Origin: JBFXDI01 sp050181295
Lineage (GTDB): Bacteria; Pseudomonadota; Alphaproteobacteria; Rhizobiales; Aestuariivirgaceae
Direction: 5' to 3'
Assembly (NCBI GenBank): GCA_050181295.1
Contig: JBFXDI010000137.1
Location: 1-10,386, forward strand
DNA length: 10,386 nucleotides
The number at the start of each line of letters is the position of its first letter. Position 1 is the stretch's first letter. A model generated the notes under the pieces. That model had not been told where the DNA came from. It saw only the letters and a list, made by a program, of their open reading frames with translations, and made no database searches. Positions 6,140 to 10,386 of this stretch are shown piece after piece. Position numbers and translations under genes: made by a program.

Positions 6140-6946
6140 ATGCTGATCGACGTCCGGCACATCACCCGCTACCGCTACCAGGAGCCGACGCGGTACTCGG
6201 TCCAGCGGCTGCATCTTGCGCCGCAGAACCACGACGGCCAGAAGGTGATCCACTGGAACATCGTGCTGCCACCGGAGGCGCGCTGCCTCGACTACGAGGA
6301 TGCGTTCGGCAACCGCGTGCATCTGGCAACGCTCGGCGAGCCGCACGACTCGATCGAGATCGTCGCGGAGGGCCGGGTGGAGCGGCAGGACACGGCAGGC
6401 GTGGTGAAGCGCGCGCGCTCTCCCGTGCCCGACAGTCTTTTCCTCCGGCAGACCGCGGCGACGGAGGCCAGCGCCGGCATCCGCGACCTCGCCCAGCGGC
6501 TTGGCCCGAAGCCGGACATCGAAGCCCTCCATCGCCTCATGGGCGATATCCGCGACCGCATGGAGTACGAGACGGGAGTCACCGACGCCCACACCAGCGC
6601 CGCCGAGGCGCTGGCCGAAGGCCGAGGGGTCTGCCAGGACCATGCGCAGGTCTTCGTCTCCTCGGTGCGGGAGGCTGGGGTTCCAGCCCGCTACATTTCG
6701 GGCTATCTGCTGCTCGAGGGCGACGCCATGGCCGAGGCGAGCCATGCCTGGGCCGAGGTGCTCGTGCCGCATCTCGGATGGGTGGGGTTCGATATTGCGA
6801 ATCGCATCTGTCCGACGGAACGCTATGTGAGGGTGGCCTCCGGGCTCGACGCGCACGGGGTCACGCCGGTGCGCGGCACCCGCCGGGGCGGGGGCATGGA
6901 GCGCCTGGAAGTCGAGGTTCGCGTGCAGGAGGGAAACGAGCAGTGA
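6140..6946 (+). CDS. Transglutaminase-like cysteine protease family protein of the Anbu operon
   Basis: A 268-aa protein with two parts: an N-terminal bacterial transglutaminase-associated beta domain (MLIDVRHITRYRYQEPTRYS, residues 1-20, onward) and a C-terminal papain-like transglutaminase core. The catalytic triad is intact: Cys165 in GRGVCQDHA, His202 in ASHAWAEV and Asp218 in VGFDIANR. Members of this family may hydrolyse or form amide bonds; in this operon the reaction is unknown. No signal peptide is seen, so it should be cytoplasmic. I take ATG 6140, which gives the usual MLI-V-H start; GTG 6134 would add two residues. No clear ribosome-binding site precedes either. The Anbu gene follows 25 nt after its stop. 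Confidence 0.92.
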   Translation: MLIDVRHITRYRYQEPTRYSVQRLHLAPQNHDGQKVIHWNIVLPPEARCLDYEDAFGNRVHLATLGEPHDSIEIVAEGRVERQDTAGVVKRARSPVPDSLFLRQTAATEASAGIRDLAQRLGPKPDIEALHRLMGDIRDRMEYETGVTDAHTSAAEALAEGRGVCQDHAQVFVSSVREAGVPARYISGYLLLEGDAMAEASHAWAEVLVPHLGWVGFDIANRICPTERYVRVASGLDAHGVTPVRGTRRGGGMERLEVEVRVQEGNEQ

Positions 6947-6971
6947 TGGCATTTGGGCGGGGGCGGCAGGA

Positions 6972-7706
6972 ATGACCTATTGCGTGGGCCTGCTGCTCGA
7001 CCGGGGCATCGTATTCGCCGCCGACACGCGCACCAACGCGGGCGTCGACAACATCGCCACCTTCAAGAAGCTGCATGTCTGGTCGAAGCCAGGCAACCGC
7101 GTGCTGACGCTGCTCGGGGCCGGAAATCTCGCCACCACGCAGGCCGTCGTCAGCCTCCTGACCGAGGAGGCGAACGCGACCCGCAGGGTGAGGCACCGGA
7201 CGCTCTTCACCGCCCTGACCATGTTCCAGGCGGCCCGCGCGGTGGGGCGGGCGCTCAACGAGGTGAGGCGCGTCGAGACGGAAGGGCAGCTCGCCTGGGA
7301 CGAGACCTTCGGGGCCTCCTTCATCCTCGGCGGCCAGATCGGCAAGGAGAGGCCGCGGCTGTTCCAGATCTATCCCGCCGGCAACTTCATCGAGGCGACG
7401 GAAGACACCCCCTTCTTCCAGATCGGGGAGCACAAATACGGAAAGCCCATCCTCGACCGGGTGGCGAAGGCCGATATGTCGCTCGGGGAGGCGGCGAAGC
7501 TGCTTCTCATCTCCTTCGACTCGACGCTCCGGTCCAACCTCTCGGTGGGCATGCCGATCGACCTCTTCGTCTACAACCGGGGCTCGCTCAAGGCCGAACG
7601 CACGCGCCGCATCGCCATCGACGACCCCTATTTCCGCAAGCTCTCCCTGCAATGGTCGCTGGCGCTCAGGGAGGCCTTCTCCCGCATCGAGGCCCTCGAC
7701 ATCTGA
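6972..7706 (+). CDS. Anbu, proteasome-type Ntn-hydrolase peptidase
   Basis: A 244-aa cytoplasmic protein of the Anbu (ancestral beta-subunit) family, related to HslV and proteasome beta subunits. After loss of the initiator Met, Thr1 (MTYCVG) would be the N-terminal nucleophile. Asp17 (FAADTRTNAGVD) and Lys32 (TFKKLH) sit where the other catalytic residues of the fold are expected. LTLLGAGNLATTQAVVSLL and the ASFILGGQIG strand fit the beta-subunit core. Known Anbu structures form open helical or spiral assemblies, and its substrates are not established. No unfoldase partner gene such as hslU is nearby. AGGA abuts the ATG at 6972, after a G-rich leader. As last gene of the ATP-grasp/alpha-E/transglutaminase/Anbu set, it may process a product made or tagged by the first two enzymes; that is inference. 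Confidence 0.93.
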   Translation: MTYCVGLLLDRGIVFAADTRTNAGVDNIATFKKLHVWSKPGNRVLTLLGAGNLATTQAVVSLLTEEANATRRVRHRTLFTALTMFQAARAVGRALNEVRRVETEGQLAWDETFGASFILGGQIGKERPRLFQIYPAGNFIEATEDTPFFQIGEHKYGKPILDRVAKADMSLGEAAKLLLISFDSTLRSNLSVGMPIDLFVYNRGSLKAERTRRIAIDDPYFRKLSLQWSLALREAFSRIEALDI

Positions 7707-7715
7707 TTGATATCG

Positions 7716-7745
7716 CACCCCTCCCCTTGAGGGGGGGTAGGGGTG
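7716..7745. terminator. Hairpin after Anbu, possible bidirectional terminator or repeat
   Basis: CACCCCT (7716-7722) pairs with AGGGGTG (7739-7745), and CCCC (7723-7726) with part of the G run beginning at 7731. It starts 9 nt after the Anbu stop, in the convergent space shared with hpnE. There is no T-tract on either side, so a Rho-independent terminator is not proven. It resembles the C-rich hairpin at 6080-6102. Confidence 0.45.
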
Positions 7746-7778
7746 GGGTGATAGATACCTCGCCTTGTTCAGGTCCCG

Positions 7779-7867
7779 ATCCCCACCCGACTGACGCTGG
7801 CGCGTCAGTCGACCTCCCCTCAGGCTTGCGCCCGGACGGGCTATCGCCCGATCCGGGTGGGGAGGTG
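7779..7867. repeat. Composite inverted-repeat element in the convergent Anbu/hpnE space
   Basis: Several stems follow one another. GACTGACGC (7789-7797) pairs perfectly with GCGTCAGTC (7802-7810) over a TGGC loop. ACCTCCCC (7812-7819) pairs with GGGGAGGT (7859-7866), enclosing CCCGG/CCGGG (7831-7835 with 7853-7857) and CGGGC/GCCCG (7837-7841 with 7846-7850). The ends also carry CCCCACCC and GGGTGGGG, which can pair. This looks like a mobile or amplified palindromic intergenic repeat, and it may separate the two converging transcripts. No coding is seen here. Confidence 0.7.
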
Positions 7868-7893
7868 TGCCGCGTCGTCCCGACCGCCCGCAC

Positions 7894-9165
7894 CTAGGCT
7901 GAGCGGCGCTTTCTGCCGGAGCTGGACAGCAGGTCCGCCGCCTTCTCGCCGGAGCGGATGGAGCCCTCGATGGTGGCAGGGAGCCCCGTGTCGGTGTAGT
8001 CGCCGGCAAGCACGAGATTACGGATCTCGTGGCGGGCGGATGGACGCTTCGCGAGCTGTGCCGGCGTCGTCACGAAAGTCGCCCGGCGCTCCTTCACGAT
8101 GCGCGAGGCATGAGGAGTGTCGACGGGGCAGTCAATGGCCTTCGCCACTTCCGGCCAGACCATCGCCGCGATGTCCTCCGCCGAGCGGTCGGCGAGCGCG
8201 ACCGCGGCGCTGACCGTCACGGAGGCGATATCGCCGCGCGTGAAGAGCCAATGCGCCGTGCTGTTGATGAGCCCGAGCAGCGGCTCGCGCATCAGCGGGT
8301 CGCGGTGCTTGTCGACGCGGAAATGCACATTGACGATGGGCGCGAAGGCGTCGGGCGTCACGAGCCCCGGCAGAAGCTCGCCGGCGATCCAGGGCGGGAC
8401 GGCGAGCACCACGGCGTCCCCGGCCGCGAGCGGCTCGGTCGCGCGGTTCGTGCGAAGGCCGCTCACGCGACCGTTCTCGATCTCCAGCCCCACGATGCGG
8501 CTGCCGAAGCGAACCTCGCCGCCGTTCCTGTCCAGAAATGCCAGCGCCGGATCGACGAAGGTGTTTGACAGCCCCTCCTTGGCGATCAGCGGGCGCGAGG
8601 CGTCGGCCCCCTTGGCGAGCGATTCCCGGATCACGGGGACGAGGGTTCGCGCCGCCGCCTCCTCGGGCGGCGTGTTGAGGACGGCGATCGAGAACGGCTC
8701 CCAGAAGCGCCGGTAAAGGTTTCCCTGCCGGCCGAACAGATCCTTGACCGTGCGGTCGCCGGCGGTCAGCAGCTTCAGCCCCTGCAGATAGTCGCCAAGC
8801 GTCGTGCCCGGCACGCGGCGGCTGCCGTAGAGCACCCAGAGGGGCACGGGGCCGCGGTTCAGGTCGATGGTCCAGCGCTCGCCGGTGTCGACCTCGAGGA
8901 AGTCGAAACGCGCCGTGTCGGGGCCGGCGAGCCGGTCGGAGGCCTCGACGATGTCGAGGTAGCGCAGCGCCGAGCGGTTGCCGGAAAGGAGCAGATGGTT
9001 GCCGTTGTCGATGACGCGGTCGAGGCTCGCGTCGTGGAAGGACCGGGCGCGGCCGCCGGCCTGCGCCGCCTGCTCGTGCACGATCACGCGCGCGCCGCGC
9101 TCGGCGAGCGAGACGGCGGCCGAGAGGCCGGACAGCCCGGCCCCGATGACGTGAACGCGCGACAT
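7894..9165 (-). CDS. hpnE: Hydroxysqualene oxidoreductase HpnE (FAD-dependent)
   Basis: A 423-aa FAD-dependent amine-oxidase-like enzyme. In the HpnCDE pathway HpnE reduces hydroxysqualene to squalene, the precursor of hopanoids. The N-terminal Rossmann motif is VIGAGLSGLSAAVSL (6-20), with acidic Glu31 and AGGRARSF (36-43) completing dinucleotide binding. DNGNHLLLSG (53-62) and LWVLYGSRRVPGTTLGDYL are typical of the squalene-associated desaturase-like group. The C-terminal LVLAGDYTDTGLPATIEG is the second FAD contact. The length fits the family. The ATG at 9165 is preceded by a weak GGGTGGG stretch. It lies downstream of hpnD on the same strand, 161 bp away, with a palindromic repeat between them, so expression may be partly uncoupled. 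No signal peptide or clear membrane anchor is seen. Confidence 0.92.
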   Translation of the reverse strand: MSRVHVIGAGLSGLSAAVSLAERGARVIVHEQAAQAGGRARSFHDASLDRVIDNGNHLLLSGNRSALRYLDIVEASDRLAGPDTARFDFLEVDTGERWTIDLNRGPVPLWVLYGSRRVPGTTLGDYLQGLKLLTAGDRTVKDLFGRQGNLYRRFWEPFSIAVLNTPPEEAAARTLVPVIRESLAKGADASRPLIAKEGLSNTFVDPALAFLDRNGGEVRFGSRIVGLEIENGRVSGLRTNRATEPLAAGDAVVLAVPPWIAGELLPGLVTPDAFAPIVNVHFRVDKHRDPLMREPLLGLINSTAHWLFTRGDIASVTVSAAVALADRSAEDIAAMVWPEVAKAIDCPVDTPHASRIVKERRATFVTTPAQLAKRPSARHEIRNLVLAGDYTDTGLPATIEGSIRSGEKAADLLSSSGRKRRSA

Positions 9166-9212
9166 GCGTCAGCAGCCCACCCTACGGCTTCGTGCCTGCG
9201 ACATCCTACCCA

Positions 9213-9296
9213 CCGCTCGTCCCCGCGGAAGCGGGGACCCAGCTCGAAGCCGCGGTAGCGCCGATTCTGGATTCCCGCTTGCGCGGGAATGAGCGG
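9213..9296. repeat. 84-bp composite palindromic repeat between hpnD and hpnE
   Basis: Outer arms CCGCTC (9213-9218) and GAGCGG (9291-9296) enclose two hairpins: GTCCCCGC/GCGGGGAC (9219-9226 with 9231-9238, loop GGAA) and ATTCCCGC/GCGGGAAT (9271-9278 with 9283-9290, loop TTGC). Inside them, CCCAG and CTGG flank the centre. This CCCCGC-GCGGGG ... TTCCCGC-GCGGGAA layout is a widespread bacterial intergenic repeat type, often mobilised by REP-associated tyrosine transposases. No such transposase is in the window. Confidence 0.85.
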
Positions 9297-9326
9297 AGTA
9301 GTGCCGACGGAACAAGACCCCAAGCC

Positions 9327-10181
9327 TCAGAATACCGCGTGGCGGAGCGCGATGAGGAGCTTTTCCGCCTTGCCCACGCGCCGCTTGCTCACCGCCGGGT
9401 CGGCGAGCGCGGCGTCGTTGAGCGCCCGCATGCGCTCAAGGTTCAGGCGATAGCCCTCCATCATGATGCGGGCAGGCCGCATCTTGCGGCGGTCGCAAGC
9501 CTTGAGCGCCTGCTCGGCAGCCCGGAAATGCGCATCCGCCCGCGCCGCGAGCTCGCGCCAGGCGCGCGGGAAGGCCGGATGGCGAGCAACCTGGGACGGC
9601 TCCTGCCAGGGGATGGCGTGGGAGGCCAGAAGCTCGCGCGGCAGATAGAGCCGCCCGTCGCGCGCGTCCTCGTCGACGTCGCGCAGGATGTTGGTGGTCT
9701 GGAGCGCGAGCCCCAGGTGCTTCGCGACCGCGATGCCCTCCTCGCCCGGCTCGCCGAAGATGCGCACGCAAAGCCGGCCGACGGCGCTCGCCACGCGGTC
9801 GCAGTAGAGATCGAATTCCTTCCAGGTCGGCGCGATCACCGGCCCGTCGGCGTCCATCTCCATGCCGTCGATGATGGCAAGAAAGTCCTCGCGGCGGAGG
9901 CCGAAGCGCTGCCGGGCTTCATCGAGGGCGCGGGATATGGGCTGCGTCGGCGCCCCCTCGTAGAGACGGCCGATCTCGCGCCGCCATTCCTCGAGCGCGG
10001 CCTTCTTCTCGGGCAGGGGTGCAGGCTCGTCGGCGATGTCGTCCACCGCGCGGCAGAAGGCGTAGACGGCGAAGATCGCATCACGGCGGTCCTGCGGCAG
10101 GAGCCGCATCGCCCAGTAGAACGATGTGCTCGCCGCCTTGACCTGCCGTGCGATGTCGTCGCGCTCGGCCGCCCCGTTCAA
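9327..10181 (-). CDS. hpnD: Presqualene diphosphate synthase HpnD
   Basis: A 284-aa trans-isoprenyl diphosphate synthase of the squalene/phytoene synthase family. It condenses two farnesyl diphosphates to presqualene diphosphate, the first step towards squalene in the HpnCDE route. Both Mg-diphosphate-binding aspartate motifs are present: DDIAD (47-51) in YAFCRAVDDIADE, and DVDED (168-172) in ALQTTNILRDVDEDA. Between them, FLAIIDGMEMD and LYCDRVASAVGRL are HpnD-like. The likely start is TTG 10181, overlapping the stop of the upstream gene as TTGA, which implies translational coupling; no other in-frame start gives the full N-terminal helix. HpnC or crtB-type phytoene synthase are the alternatives, but the sequence style and the hpnE neighbour favour HpnD. 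Confidence 0.9.
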   Translation of the reverse strand: MNGAAERDDIARQVKAASTSFYWAMRLLPQDRRDAIFAVYAFCRAVDDIADEPAPLPEKKAALEEWRREIGRLYEGAPTQPISRALDEARQRFGLRREDFLAIIDGMEMDADGPVIAPTWKEFDLYCDRVASAVGRLCVRIFGEPGEEGIAVAKHLGLALQTTNILRDVDEDARDGRLYLPRELLASHAIPWQEPSQVARHPAFPRAWRELAARADAHFRAAEQALKACDRRKMRPARIMMEGYRLNLERMRALNDAALADPAVSKRRVGKAEKLLIALRHAVF

Positions 10182-10386
10182 GCCTTCGCCTTGAGGACGC
10201 GGAGCTTCGCCTCGTCATCGAGGGCGCGGAAGACCTCGCCCACGATGTCGCGCGCCATGTGCCCGGCATCGGTGTACTGATCGTTCGGAGCCCCGTGGGC
10301 CACGAAGCGGTCGGGCAGCATCATGGTGCGGACCCTGAGGCCGTTGCCCAGCGCATTGCTCGCCACGAGATAGTGCAGGACGTGGC
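10178..10386 (-). CDS. dxs: Probable 1-deoxy-D-xylulose-5-phosphate synthase, C-terminal end only
   Basis: About 69 codons of a gene that begins beyond the right edge; the frame is open to the end of the window. The visible segment runs HVLHYLVASNALGNG, then RVRTMMLPDRFVAHGAPNDQ, then YTDAGHMARDIVGEVFRAL and a basic tail LRVLKAKA. The LPDRF...H..P...Y.DAG..A..IV pattern is that of the transketolase C-terminal domain at the end of DXS. DXS makes deoxyxylulose 5-phosphate from pyruvate and glyceraldehyde 3-phosphate for the MEP isoprenoid pathway, which fits the squalene genes coupled to it by a 4-nt TTGA overlap. Only the last tenth of the protein is seen, so another transketolase-like protein cannot be excluded. 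Confidence 0.7.
   Translation of the reverse strand, partial: HVLHYLVASNALGNGLRVRTMMLPDRFVAHGAPNDQYTDAGHMARDIVGEVFRALDDEAKLRVLKAKA

Noticed and set aside
5987..6952. 321-codon minus-strand frame opposite the transglutaminase gene
   Set aside because: It is a shadow of a gene with an intact catalytic triad and runs through a non-coding repeat.
7716..7867. Possible CRISPR array
   Set aside because: The repeats are inverted stems with short loops rather than evenly spaced direct repeats with unique spacers.

Overview
The base composition (high GC, strongly GC-biased third codon positions) and the gene content point to an alphaproteobacterium, most likely a member of the Hyphomicrobiales (Rhizobiales). 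The supporting genes are a squalene/hopanoid pathway, an Anbu proteasome-like operon, polyamine genes and composite palindromic intergenic repeats. The assignment to order is inference; no rRNA or tRNA gene is present to fix it.

Layout. (1) 1-2300, minus strand: the N-terminal two thirds of a PotD/PotF-type polyamine-binding protein, preceded in transcription by a class III aminotransferase resembling putrescine-pyruvate aminotransferase SpuC. Together they suggest polyamine uptake and breakdown. An 86-bp nested palindrome lies between them. (2) 2386-3540, minus strand: a small island with an RHH-type antitoxin and ParE toxin overlapping by ATGA, then an orphan Imm53-family immunity gene, then a possible 34-codon ORF in the same frame just beyond the Imm53 stop. 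(3) 3658-7706, plus strand: a four-gene operon of circularly permuted ATP-grasp, alpha-E (DUF403), transglutaminase-like cysteine protease and Anbu Ntn-hydrolase. This gene set is widespread and its proteins are structurally known, but its substrate and physiological role are not settled. (4) 7894-10386, minus strand: hpnE, hpnD and the 3' end of a probable dxs. This arrangement joins isoprenoid precursor supply (DXS) to squalene formation (presqualene diphosphate synthase HpnD, then hydroxysqualene oxidoreductase HpnE). hpnC is not in the window.

The Anbu operon diverges from the toxin-antitoxin unit over a 117-bp region and converges on hpnE over a 187-bp region full of inverted repeats. 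At least three kinds of composite palindrome occupy the intergenic spaces (816-901; the CCCTCCCC-type hairpins at 6080-6102 and 7716-7745 with 7779-7867; 9213-9296). The first and last have the paired-hairpin shape of BIME/REP-like elements.

The most noteworthy content is the Anbu operon as a known but functionally open system, the orphan Imm53 gene with no cognate toxin beside a ParDE pair, and the small coding-like ORF after it. I found no CRISPR array, transposase, integrase or RNA gene.
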